Source: CAYMKL01 sp964390805 (GTDB taxonomy: Bacteria; Chloroflexota; Anaerolineae; VGOG01). From it: a DNA stretch of 36,602 nt. The translations under genes were made by a program, and so were the position numbers. Where the stretch lies: NCBI GenBank assembly GCA_964390805.1, contig CAYMKL010000070.1, positions 1 to 36,602 of the forward strand. The letters are read 5' to 3'. Positions 30,140 through 36,602 of this stretch are shown piece by piece (position 1 is the stretch's first letter; the number at the start of each line of letters is the position of its first letter). The notes below the pieces were generated by a model. That model had not been told where the DNA came from, made no database searches, and saw only the letters and a program-made list of their open reading frames with translations.

Positions 30140-30205
30140 ACTCGACTGAGGGTTTCGACTGAGCGTTCGCCCGAGCTTACGCCGAGGGCTCAGCCGAAGT
30201 CCTTG
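30140..30205. repeat. Degenerate palindromic family-A-like spacer
   Basis: The rpsN-rplE spacer contains several GACTGAG/GGCTCAGCCGAAG pieces in both orientations, e.g. CGAGGGCTCAGCCGAAGTCC. It appears to be a decayed compound copy of the family at 10181-10255. Confidence 0.5.
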
Positions 30206-30217
30206 TCCAAGTCTGGC

Positions 30218-30760
30218 TCACTGTCTTGCGAAAGGCATCCCTAGCAATTGCAGCAAGTGCCGGCCCTCTTCGTCGGTCTTAGCTGTGGTGACGATGCTTA
30301 TCTCCATGCCTCGCACTTTGTCAATGGAGTCGTAATCTATCTCCGGCCACACAAGTTGCTCCCGAAGGCCCAGGCTATAGTTGCCTCGGCCATCGAATGA
30401 GTCGGGGGAAATGCCACGGAAGTCCCGCCGGCGAGGCAGAGCAACATTGCACAAGCGATCCAGGAAATCGTACATCCGGTGGCCCCGCAAGGTGACCTTA
30501 ACTCCGACCGGCATCCCCTCGCGCAGCTTGAAACCAGCGATGGACTTCTTGGCCCTGGTCACGATGGGCCGTTGGCCGGTTATGATGGTGATGTCCTGGA
30601 CAGTGTGATCCAGAGCCTTGGCGTTCTGCAAAGCCTCGCCTACGCCCACGTTGACCACGATTTTTTCCAGGCGTGGCGACTCCATCACATTGCGATAGCC
30701 AAATTGCTTCATCAAAACAGGAACAACCTCGTTGTGATAACTATCTTTTAGCCTCGGCAC
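30218..30760 (-). CDS. rplE: 50S ribosomal protein L5
   Basis: 180 residues from a GTG. SPRLEKIVVNVGVGEA, GQRPIVTRAKKSIAGFKLR and the C-terminal region with VRGMEISIVTTAKTDEEGR are family marks. It binds 5S rRNA and contacts P-site tRNA. It follows rplX in standard order. Confidence 0.97.
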   Translation of the reverse strand: MPRLKDSYHNEVVPVLMKQFGYRNVMESPRLEKIVVNVGVGEALQNAKALDHTVQDITIITGQRPIVTRAKKSIAGFKLREGMPVGVKVTLRGHRMYDFLDRLCNVALPRRRDFRGISPDSFDGRGNYSLGLREQLVWPEIDYDSIDKVRGMEISIVTTAKTDEEGRHLLQLLGMPFARQ

Positions 30761-30778
30761 AACTAACCCCCCAATAAA

Positions 30779-31105
30779 CTAATCAATAATGACGTCGCAC
30801 TTCCTGCAAACGCGCACCTTGACGCCATCCTCTAAACGTTGAAATGCGACCTTGGTCCGCTGATCACACTGGGGACAGACCAGCATTATGTTGGACAGAT
30901 GAATGGGGGCCTCGAACTCGATAACGCCCGCTTGGGTCTGCATGCGGCCGCCGGTGGGCATGGGTCTTTGGTGCTTCTTGACCATTCTGACGCCCGAAAC
31001 AACCACCCGATCCTTCTTGGGAATGAGCCGATGGACAGTGCCCCTCACCTCACGGTCGTTGCCGCTGATGACCTCCACCTTGTCACCCTTTCTTATCTTT
31101 CTCAT
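30779..31105 (-). CDS. rplX: 50S ribosomal protein L24 with zinc-ribbon cysteines
   Basis: 108 residues. A KOW motif opens the protein (KIRKGDKVEVISGNDRE). Cys 77, 80, 100 and 103 (CPQC, CRKC) form a probable zinc ribbon in the C-terminal part. It is an early 50S assembly protein near the tunnel exit. Ribosome site GAGGAGA. Confidence 0.96.
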   Translation of the reverse strand: MRKIRKGDKVEVISGNDREVRGTVHRLIPKKDRVVVSGVRMVKKHQRPMPTGGRMQTQAGVIEFEAPIHLSNIMLVCPQCDQRTKVAFQRLEDGVKVRVCRKCDVIID

Positions 31106-31119
31106 CGTCTATCTCCTCA

Positions 31120-31488
31120 CTACAATACCTCTGGGGCCAGGGAAACGATTTTCACGAACCCTTTATCGCGAAGCTCCCTACCGACGGGGCCAAAGATGCG
31201 CGTCCCTCTGGGATTCTGATGATCATCCAGTATGACGGCTGCGTTTTCGTCAAATCGAATATAAGAACCATCGGGGCGGCCGTACTCCTTGGCCGTGCGG
31301 ACGATGACCGCCCGCACCACTTCACCCTTCTTGACTGAGCTCATGGGAGTGGCTTGTTTGACCGAAGCGACGATGACATCGCCTACCCCTCCATAGCGAC
31401 GCGCTGAACCACCCAGCACCCTGATGCACAGAATCTCTTTGGCGCCCGTGTTGTCGGCTATCCGTAGCCTGGACTCCTGTTGAATCAT
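31120..31488 (-). CDS. rplN: 50S ribosomal protein L14
   Basis: 122 residues, exactly the usual length. MIQQESRLRIADNTGAKEI, RYGGVGDVIVASVK and the end GFVKIVSLAPEVL are typical. It takes part in an intersubunit bridge with 16S helix 44. Confidence 0.98.
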   Translation of the reverse strand: MIQQESRLRIADNTGAKEILCIRVLGGSARRYGGVGDVIVASVKQATPMSSVKKGEVVRAVIVRTAKEYGRPDGSYIRFDENAAVILDDHQNPRGTRIFGPVGRELRDKGFVKIVSLAPEVL

Positions 31489-31555
31489 CTCCCATTCTCT
31501 CCAATTCCGGATGATGGTCGGGGTGGGGACGCCCCCTCATACGCAGTGGTCACTA

Positions 31556-31807
31556 TTAGTGCCCAGTCTCCATTATCTCTTCAACGACCCAACTCTTCCT
31601 GCGGCTCAAGGGTCTCGATTCGACGATACGCACTAAGTCGCCGATACGACATGCGTTCTTCTCATCGTGGGCCATGTACTTCTTGGTTCTCTTCAGTACC
31701 TTGCCGTAGAGACGATGACGTTTCAGCCTCTCGACCTCCACCGCCACGGTCTTGTTCATCTTATCACTGGTCACACGACCAGTCAACCGTTTACGCTGTC
31801 CCTTCAT
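31556..31807 (-). CDS. rpsQ: 30S ribosomal protein S17
   Basis: 83 residues from the ATG at 31807, which shares one base with the rpmC stop (TAATG). KRLTGRVTSDKMNKTVAV and DLVRIVESRPLSRRKSW are diagnostic. It binds the 16S 5' domain. Confidence 0.97.
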   Translation of the reverse strand: MKGQRKRLTGRVTSDKMNKTVAVEVERLKRHRLYGKVLKRTKKYMAHDEKNACRIGDLVRIVESRPLSRRKSWVVEEIMETGH

Positions 31808-32019
31808 TAGTCCTGCCCCTCCCAAAGCTGGGCCAACTCCCTTTCGCGCAAGATGGTGTTCAGGCGAGCGATATCTCGCTTCACCTGGGTAAGGCGATTG
31901 GTGTCCTTCAGTTGCCTGGTTGACCATTGGAACCGCAAGTTGAAAAGCTCTTCATGTGCTTCGTCCAGCTTGAGCTGGACCTCCTCCGTTGCCATAGCTC
32001 GAATCTCACGCGCCTCCAT
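31807..32019 (-). CDS. rpmC: 50S ribosomal protein L29
   Basis: 70 residues forming two long helices (EIRAMATEEVQLKLDEAHEE, then QLKDTNRLTQVKRDIARLNT). It sits at the tunnel exit near the SRP and trigger-factor docking site. It follows rplP by nine bases. Confidence 0.96.
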   Translation of the reverse strand: MEAREIRAMATEEVQLKLDEAHEELFNLRFQWSTRQLKDTNRLTQVKRDIARLNTILRERELAQLWEGQD

Positions 32020-32028
32020 CAGATCCCC

Positions 32029-32442
32029 CTATATCTCCAACCGAGTCACAAACTGGGTCTTGATAGGCAGCTTATACGAGGCCAAGCGCATGGCCTCTCG
32101 AGCCACGTCCTCATCAACGCCAGCCATCTCAAAAAGGATCCGGCCTGGCTTCACCACTGCCACCCAATGGTCCACAGCGCCCTTGCCTTTGCCCATCCGC
32201 GTTTCGGCAGGCTTCTTCGTGACAGGTTTATCGGGAAAGACCCTGATCCATACTTTGGCTCGGCGCTTGACGTGGCGCACGATTGCCCTTCGGGCAGCCT
32301 CGATCTGACGGCTGGTCATCCAGCAAGGCTCCAAAGCCTGAAGGCCATAGTCGCCAAAGGCCACCGTAGCCCCCCGTGAGGCCCGGCCCTTCATACGGCC
32401 ACGCATCTGTTTGCGATACTTAACTCTCTTAGGCATTAACAT
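32029..32442 (-). CDS. rplP: 50S ribosomal protein L16
   Basis: 137 residues from the first ATG (MLMPKRVKYRKQ); a second ATG two codons later is possible. FGDYGLQALEPCWMTSRQIE, RRAKVWIRVFPDKPVTKKP and MGKGKGAVDHWVAVVKPG are diagnostic. It helps place A-site tRNA. Confidence 0.97.
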   Translation of the reverse strand: MLMPKRVKYRKQMRGRMKGRASRGATVAFGDYGLQALEPCWMTSRQIEAARRAIVRHVKRRAKVWIRVFPDKPVTKKPAETRMGKGKGAVDHWVAVVKPGRILFEMAGVDEDVAREAMRLASYKLPIKTQFVTRLEI

Positions 32443-32494
32443 GATGACTCACTCTCCACTGCCAATTCAAAGCGCGTTGCACCCTAAACCGTGC

Positions 32495-33148
32495 TCAACT
32501 GGCCGCTGCTTCCGCCACCTCAGGCAAGACCTCGCCTTTGTAGATCCAGACCTTGATGCCGATGCGGCCATAAGTGGTCATAGCTTCAGCAAAGCCATAA
32601 TCAATATCGGCTCGTAGGGTACTGCGGGGCACCCGCCCCTCCATCACCCACTCTCGGCGGGCCATCTCAGCTCCGGTCAAGCGGCCACTACAACTGATCT
32701 TGATTCCCTCAGCACCCATGCGCACCGCCTGAGTTGCCGCTCTTTTCATCGCCCGGCTGTGGGAAATCCGGCGCTGCAACTGGGAAGCTATGTTCTCGGC
32801 CACGAGGAAGGCATCCAATTCAGGCCGCTCGACCTCCTGGACATCAATGCGAACCTTCTTATTTGATAATTCCTCCAAATGCTGCCGCAAGACCCTGACG
32901 TTCGCCCCCTTGCGTCCGATGATGATACCCGGCTTGGCCGTCCAAATGGTAAGGCTGACTCGCTTGGGGAAACGCTCGATTTCGATTTTGGAGATGCCAG
33001 CCTGCCCCATCTCATCACGTATCATTTGGCGGATATCCAGGTCCTCTTGCAAGAGATCGGCATACTCCTCTCCCGTAGCAAACCATCGCGCTTGCCAATC
33101 TTTGATTATCCCCAATCTGAAACCTAGAGGATGTACCTTACGCCCCAA
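32495..33148 (-). CDS. rpsC: 30S ribosomal protein S3
   Basis: 217 residues from a TTG start preceded by GGGAGGATC; the next protein signature (GRKVHPLGFRLGI) begins immediately, so no other start fits. A KH domain with GIIIGRKGANVRVLRQHLEE and the C-terminal GRVPRSTLRADIDYGFAEA are present. It lines the mRNA entry channel with S4 and S5. Confidence 0.97.
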   Translation of the reverse strand: MGRKVHPLGFRLGIIKDWQARWFATGEEYADLLQEDLDIRQMIRDEMGQAGISKIEIERFPKRVSLTIWTAKPGIIIGRKGANVRVLRQHLEELSNKKVRIDVQEVERPELDAFLVAENIASQLQRRISHSRAMKRAATQAVRMGAEGIKISCSGRLTGAEMARREWVMEGRVPRSTLRADIDYGFAEAMTTYGRIGIKVWIYKGEVLPEVAEAAAS

Positions 33149-33164
33149 TTGATCCTCCCTTCAG

Positions 33165-33228
33165 TTGGTCGGGTGGTCGGTGGTCCTTCCATCCTCCAAC
33201 CTCCAACTTCTAACCTCTAACTTCCATC
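33165..33228. repeat. Two abutting micro-repeat arrays in the rpsC-rplV spacer
   Basis: A GGTCGGGT/GGTCGG array (33168-33186) is followed by a 7-bp array of CCTCCAA and CTTCTAA-type units (33192-33225). The second array runs into the last codons of rplV and supplies its stop codon. Confidence 0.8.
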
Positions 33229-33569
33229 TCCTCAAGGACAACAGTGATGTGAGACGAGCGCTTCAGGATAGGCTTGGCTCTCCCTCTGGCTCCAGCCTTC
33301 CACCGCTTGTGGGTAGGGCCGACGTCAGCGAATATCTGGGAGACGTATAGATCCTCCCTGGACAGCCCAAAGTTCTCCTCGGCATTGGCAATAGCCGACT
33401 TGATAAGCTTAGCCACCGGCTTAGCCGCTGCCTTGGGGGTGAACTTGAGGATGGCCAAAGCCTCGTCCACCGCCATGCCCCGCACCTGACCTATGACGAG
33501 ACGCACCTTGCGCGGAGACATAGGCACATATTTGACGATTGCTCTAACTTCAAAAGTCGTGCTTTCCAT
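33210..33569 (-). CDS. rplV: 50S ribosomal protein L22
   Basis: 119 residues. RAIVKYVPMSPRKVRLVIGQ and the tunnel-loop end (VGPTHKRWKAGARGRAKPIL, then KRSSHITVVLEE) are typical. The final residues (EVRG) and the stop codon are read from a 7-bp repeat array, so the tail was probably shaped by the repeat. It lines the exit tunnel. Confidence 0.96.
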   Translation of the reverse strand: MESTTFEVRAIVKYVPMSPRKVRLVIGQVRGMAVDEALAILKFTPKAAAKPVAKLIKSAIANAEENFGLSREDLYVSQIFADVGPTHKRWKAGARGRAKPILKRSSHITVVLEEMEVRG

Positions 33570-33571
33570 TG

Positions 33572-33859
33572 CTATCTCTTCCTAACCTTGGTTCTCATCT
33601 CTCTATAGGCATGTCCTCGGTAGGTCCGAGTTGGAGCGAATTCCCCCAACTTGTGCCCCACCATGTTCTCAGTTATGTAGATAGGTACATGTCGTCTGCC
33701 ATCGTGCACCGCGATGGTATGGCCAACCATCTGGGGGAAGACGGTCGAAGCTCGCGACCACGTCTTGATCACGCGCTTCTCGCCCTGTTTGTTCATGTTC
33801 TCGATTTTCTTGAGCAACTTGGGGCTCACATACGGCCCCTTCTTCAACGATCTCGCCAT
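33572..33859 (-). CDS. rpsS: 30S ribosomal protein S19
   Basis: 95 residues from the ATG at 33859 (MARSLKKGPYVSPKLLKKIE) with GGAGGT upstream; the longer frame upstream is repeat DNA. HDGRRHVPIYITENMVGHKL and FAPTRTYRGH are diagnostic. It sits in the 30S head with S13. Confidence 0.97.
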   Translation of the reverse strand: MARSLKKGPYVSPKLLKKIENMNKQGEKRVIKTWSRASTVFPQMVGHTIAVHDGRRHVPIYITENMVGHKLGEFAPTRTYRGHAYREMRTKVRKR

Positions 33860-33881
33860 AACAAACCTCCGACTAAGGCAA

Positions 33882-33940
33882 CAAGTTAACGAGTTAACGA
33901 GGCCCTCGTTACTCATTGCCTCGTTGCCTCATTACCTCAT
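33882..33940. repeat. 8-bp repeat in inverted arrangement (AGTTAACG / CTCGTTAC)
   Basis: Two perfect AGTTAACG units are followed by an opposed array, CTCGTTAC, TCATTGC, CTCGTTGC, CTCATTAC, CTCAT. It could fold in the rpsS-rplB spacer. A related copy lies upstream of rplC (36504-36550). Confidence 0.85.
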
Positions 33941-34773
33941 CTCCTCTTCTTGCTCCGCCGTCGCACTATCCACTTATTGGTGTCCTTACGCTTGCGCGTT
34001 TTCTTGCCCAGAGTGGGCTTGCCCCAGGGAGATTTTGGCGAGGGCATGCCAATCGGGGACCGCCCTTCGCCCCCACCATGGGGATGAGCCTTCGGATCCA
34101 TGGCCGAGCCCCGCACCGAAGGCCGCCAGCCCATCCAGCGCTTGCGCCCGGCCTTTCCCAGCCTGATGTTTCCGTGCTCAGTGTTACCTATCTGGCCGAT
34201 GGTGGCCATGCACGCCTGGTGCACCAGTCGCACTTCCCCCGAAGGCAAGCGAACGTGGGCATACTTGCCCTCCTTGGCCAGAAGCTGGGCCGAGCAGCCA
34301 GCGGAGCGCACCAACTGCCCCCCCTTCCCCTGCTTCAACTCGATGTTGTGGATCAGAGTGCCTGCGGGGATGTTGGCGATGGGCAAGGCATTGCCCACAC
34401 GAATGTCGGCCTCAGGTCCAGACATGAGGCTGTCACCCACTCGCAAGCCCAGGGGGGCTATGACATAGCGCTTCTCGCCATCGGCATAGACCAAGAGAGC
34501 AATGCGCGCCGTCCGATTCGGATCGTACTCAACGGAAGCCACCCGCGCGGGAATCCCTATCTTGTCTCGCTTGAAATCAATGATACGGTACCTTCGCTTG
34601 TGACCGCCGCCCCGGTGGCGGACGGTGATCTTGCCCCGCACGTTCCGCCCAGCCTTCTTGTACAAGGGGGCCAGAAGTGATTTCTCGGGTTCGGTTTTGG
34701 TTATCTCTTCGAAATCATAACCGCTCATTCCCCGCCGCCCTGGCGAGGTGGGTTTGTAAATCTTTACAGGCAT
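33937..34773 (-). CDS. rplB: 50S ribosomal protein L2
   Basis: 278 residues, full length. KITVRHRGGGHKRRYRIIDF, VASVEYDPNRTARIALL and the C-terminal GSAMDPKAHPHGGGEGRSP loop, whose His is implicated in peptidyl transfer, are present. Ribosome site GAGGGG. Confidence 0.98.
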   Translation of the reverse strand: MPVKIYKPTSPGRRGMSGYDFEEITKTEPEKSLLAPLYKKAGRNVRGKITVRHRGGGHKRRYRIIDFKRDKIGIPARVASVEYDPNRTARIALLVYADGEKRYVIAPLGLRVGDSLMSGPEADIRVGNALPIANIPAGTLIHNIELKQGKGGQLVRSAGCSAQLLAKEGKYAHVRLPSGEVRLVHQACMATIGQIGNTEHGNIRLGKAGRKRWMGWRPSVRGSAMDPKAHPHGGGEGRSPIGMPSPKSPWGKPTLGKKTRKRKDTNKWIVRRRSKKRR

Positions 34774-34808
34774 AATCCCCTCAATCTCAAATATCGAAAT
34801 ACCGAAAA

Positions 34809-34839
34809 GGGCTCGACCGGAGACTTTCGCCCATCGCAG
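34809..34839. repeat. Family-B element in the rplB-rplW spacer
   Basis: Reads GGGCTCGACCGGAGACTTTC then GCCCATCGCA and aligns with 25082-25111 over about 30 bases with a few changes. Confidence 0.65.
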
Positions 34840-34849
34840 AAGGTCAGCA

Positions 34850-35140
34850 CTACACTCCTTCGAAGAACTCGATGCGCTGGCCCGGCGCCAATTTGACCAC
34901 CGCTTTCTTCCAGGCAGGCTTCTTGACTACTTGACGCCGTCCAAAACGCCCTCTCTTGGCTGGCATGTTCATGATGTTGACGGAGATAACGTCAACATCG
35001 AAGATCTTCTCCACAGCTTCCCGGACCTGGATCTTATTGGCCCGGCGATCCACTTCAAAAATATACTGGCTATAGTAGTCCAATAGTATGCCGCTCTTCT
35101 CTGTAGTAATAGGGCGTTTCAAAATCTCGTAGATGTTCAT
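34850..35140 (-). CDS. rplW: 50S ribosomal protein L23
   Basis: 96 residues. YEILKRPITTEKSGILLD and RANKIQVREAVEKIFDVDV are typical, and the extended loop (MPAKRGRFGRR) points toward the tunnel. L23 is the docking site for trigger factor and SRP. Confidence 0.97.
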   Translation of the reverse strand: MNIYEILKRPITTEKSGILLDYYSQYIFEVDRRANKIQVREAVEKIFDVDVISVNIMNMPAKRGRFGRRQVVKKPAWKKAVVKLAPGQRIEFFEGV

Positions 35141-35159
35141 CGCACCTCATCCCCTGAAT

Positions 35160-35184
35160 CAGTAATCAGTATTCAGTGTTCAGG
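35160..35184. repeat. 7-bp tandem repeat (CAGTNNT), second array
   Basis: CAGTAAT, CAGTATT, CAGTGTT, CAGG in the rplW-rplD spacer, the same family as 27682-27720 about 7.4 kb away. Confidence 0.85.
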
Positions 35185-35803
35185 TTCCCAATATGATCTC
35201 GATGACCTCTAAGGCTCCCAGGGGCATAAGCAAGTAGTCGTAGCCTAAAAGGTCGCGCACGTTCAAGTAGTGGGCACGCAGGGTTTTCACATTGGGCAGG
35301 TTATTAGCTGACTTTTCGACGTTGACGTTTTTCTCTGGCAAAAGGATCAAGGCACTGGAGTCCACGGCTAAAGCTTCTAAGATTGACGCCATTTCCCGCG
35401 TCTTAGGAGTAGGCATCTGTAGGTCGTCCAGGACAATGATCTGTCTTTCCTTAGCCTTAACAGAAAGGGCTGACTTATGCGCCAGACAGCGCATTTTGCG
35501 GGGCATTTTTTGGCGATAGCTGCGCGGGCGAGGCCCATGGGCTACGCCGCCACCTCGCCACTGAGGCTCCCGAGTGCTGCCGTGGCGAGCTCGCCCCGTC
35601 CCCTTTTGACGCCAGGGCTTGCGGCCGCCCCCGCTAACCTCTGCACGGGTCTTGGTCTTGTGGCTACCAAGACGGGCATTGGCCTGCTGGCGCACCAGGG
35701 CCTGATGCATCACCGGCACGTTGATGGGCACACCAAAGATATCTTTTCGCAGCTCGATCTCGCCGACGGTTTTCCCCGCCGTGTTGTATATGGGAACTAG
35801 CAT
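35180..35803 (-). CDS. rplD: 50S ribosomal protein L4
   Basis: 207 residues from the ATG at 35803, preferred to an in-frame TTG four codons upstream because GGAG is then at a usable distance. The central loop (SGGGRKPWRQKGTGRARHGS) that reaches the exit tunnel and the LLGYDYLLMP end are present. In E. coli L4 represses the S10 operon; no leader is visible here. Confidence 0.97.
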   Translation of the reverse strand: MLVPIYNTAGKTVGEIELRKDIFGVPINVPVMHQALVRQQANARLGSHKTKTRAEVSGGGRKPWRQKGTGRARHGSTREPQWRGGGVAHGPRPRSYRQKMPRKMRCLAHKSALSVKAKERQIIVLDDLQMPTPKTREMASILEALAVDSSALILLPEKNVNVEKSANNLPNVKTLRAHYLNVRDLLGYDYLLMPLGALEVIEIILGT

Positions 35804-35824
35804 GTTTGCAACCAACTCCGGTTT

Positions 35825-36481
35825 CTACCTCTTCTTTTTCGCCATGGTTGTCTTTCTCGCCTCTCTGATGAGCAACAGCCCATTCCTGGCTCCGGGCACG
35901 CTCCCCTTCACAGCTAAGAGGTTACGCTGAGGATCCACTAAGACCACCTGTAGATTCTGTGCAGAGATGCGCTGATTACCCATCCGGCCGGGCATACGTT
36001 TCCCTTTGAAAACGCGGCCAGGCGTACTGGTGGCGCCAATAGAGCCTGGAGACCGCTGACGGTTCGACTGGCCACGAGTTATAGGCCCACCCCCGAAGCC
36101 GTGCCGCTTCATCGCCCCGGCAAAGCCCCGGCCCTTGGATATGCCGACCACATCCACCACGTCACCGGCCTCAAAGACGCCGATGCCGATTTTCTGCCCT
36201 TCCTCGTACTCCTCGAGTTCGTCCTCGCTCATCCGGATCTCCCGGAGGTGGCGCAGGGGGGGCAGGTTGTTCCTTCGCAAATGACCCTTCTGAGGCTGGG
36301 TCAGGCGCTTGGGCTTGACCTCCTCGAAGCCCAATTGGACGGCCGTATACCCATCCTGCTTCGCTGTTTTCTTCTGGGTCACAAAACAGGGGCCTGCCTC
36401 GATAATAGTAACGGGAATCACCTCCCCGCTCTCATCGAAGACCTGAGTCATCCCGACTTTCTTACCTAAGATTCCTTTCAT
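35825..36481 (-). CDS. rplC: 50S ribosomal protein L3
   Basis: 218 residues. MKGILGKKVGMTQVFDESGE opens the protein; GRGFAGAMKRHGFGGGP and GSIGATSTPGRVFKGKRMPG form the central extension near the peptidyl-transferase centre. It is the first gene of the superoperon seen here; rpsJ should precede it but no S10 end is recognisable in the last 120 bases. Confidence 0.97.
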   Translation of the reverse strand: MKGILGKKVGMTQVFDESGEVIPVTIIEAGPCFVTQKKTAKQDGYTAVQLGFEEVKPKRLTQPQKGHLRRNNLPPLRHLREIRMSEDELEEYEEGQKIGIGVFEAGDVVDVVGISKGRGFAGAMKRHGFGGGPITRGQSNRQRSPGSIGATSTPGRVFKGKRMPGRMGNQRISAQNLQVVLVDPQRNLLAVKGSVPGARNGLLLIREARKTTMAKKKR

Positions 36482-36503
36482 AAATCACTCTCTACGATAA
36501 AGG

Positions 36504-36550
36504 GACAAGTTAACGAGTAATGAGTTCAAAGAGGGCCTCGTTGCTTGTTG
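36504..36550. repeat. Micro-repeat and inverted spacer upstream of rplC
   Basis: AGTTAACGAGTAATGAG followed by an opposed CCTCGTTGCTTGTT, related to the array at 33882-33940. Confidence 0.6.
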
Positions 36551-36602
36551 GGTACTGTACCTTAACACTGCGGATAAGTCGATGTAGACATATGGTGGCA
36601 CA

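Noticed and set aside
36482..36602. Possible 3' end of rpsJ at the right edge
   Set aside because: None of the three minus-strand frames shows the S10 C-terminus; the stretch is mostly a micro-repeat spacer.
1..36602. tRNA or rRNA genes
   Set aside because: I looked for cloverleaf-like and T-loop (GGTTCRA) patterns in the spacers and saw none that fold convincingly.

Overview
The window looks like a chromosomal piece of a Chloroflexota bacterium, probably close to Anaerolineae. The evidence is indirect: a SARP/BTAD regulator fused to an AAA ATPase and TPRs, Thr-Pro-rich lipoprotein linkers, zinc-binding (C+) forms of S4, S14, L24 and L36, a Lys-rich L30 N-terminus, and intergenic micro-repeats. 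I could not search a database, so the phylum is an inference. Every gene I accept lies on the minus strand, so the window reads biologically from right to left.

Right part (20.2-36.5 kb): a merged S10/spc/alpha ribosomal superoperon. The order is rplC-rplD-rplW-rplB-rpsS-rplV-rpsC-rplP-rpmC-rpsQ-rplN-rplX-rplE-rpsN-rpsH-rplF-rplR-rpsE-rpmD-rplO-secY-map-rpmJ-rpsM-rpsK-rpsD-rpoA-rplQ-truA-rplM-rpsI. adk and infA are missing from their usual places, and rpsJ is not visible before the window edge. Many spacers carry period-7, -8 or -10 micro-repeats or small palindromes. A strong hairpin terminator follows rpsI.

Middle (10.4-20.1 kb): a separate transcription unit starts at a perfect consensus promoter (TTGACA, 17 bp, TATAAT). 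It encodes a 1041-residue SIR2-like/nSTAND1-type ATPase/HEAT/membrane protein whose SIR2 motifs are all degenerate, then three paralogous lipoproteins (the first overlaps the ATPase gene by ATGA), then a small SIR2 protein with intact motifs. The lipoproteins end in a compact module resembling the C-terminal part of family-5 solute-binding proteins. This is the best candidate for an undescribed system: surface lipoproteins, a membrane-tethered STAND switch with a catalytically dead SIR2 domain, and a likely active SIR2 NAD-consuming enzyme. Function is inferred only.

Left part (0-10.3 kb): the SARP-AAA-TPR regulator, a 70-residue protein, a small secreted protein, and an 1800-residue secreted multidomain protein (HExxH region, three Ca-binding-type repeats, dockerin-like segment, seven kelch repeats, Ig-like domain, three PPC-like repeats). 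The last is cut short where it runs into a mosaic response-regulator pseudogene.

A second theme is small dispersed palindromic elements inserted in frame in coding sequences (response regulator, SARP, the STAND protein twice, TruA), resembling in principle the protein-coding palindromic elements known from Rickettsia.
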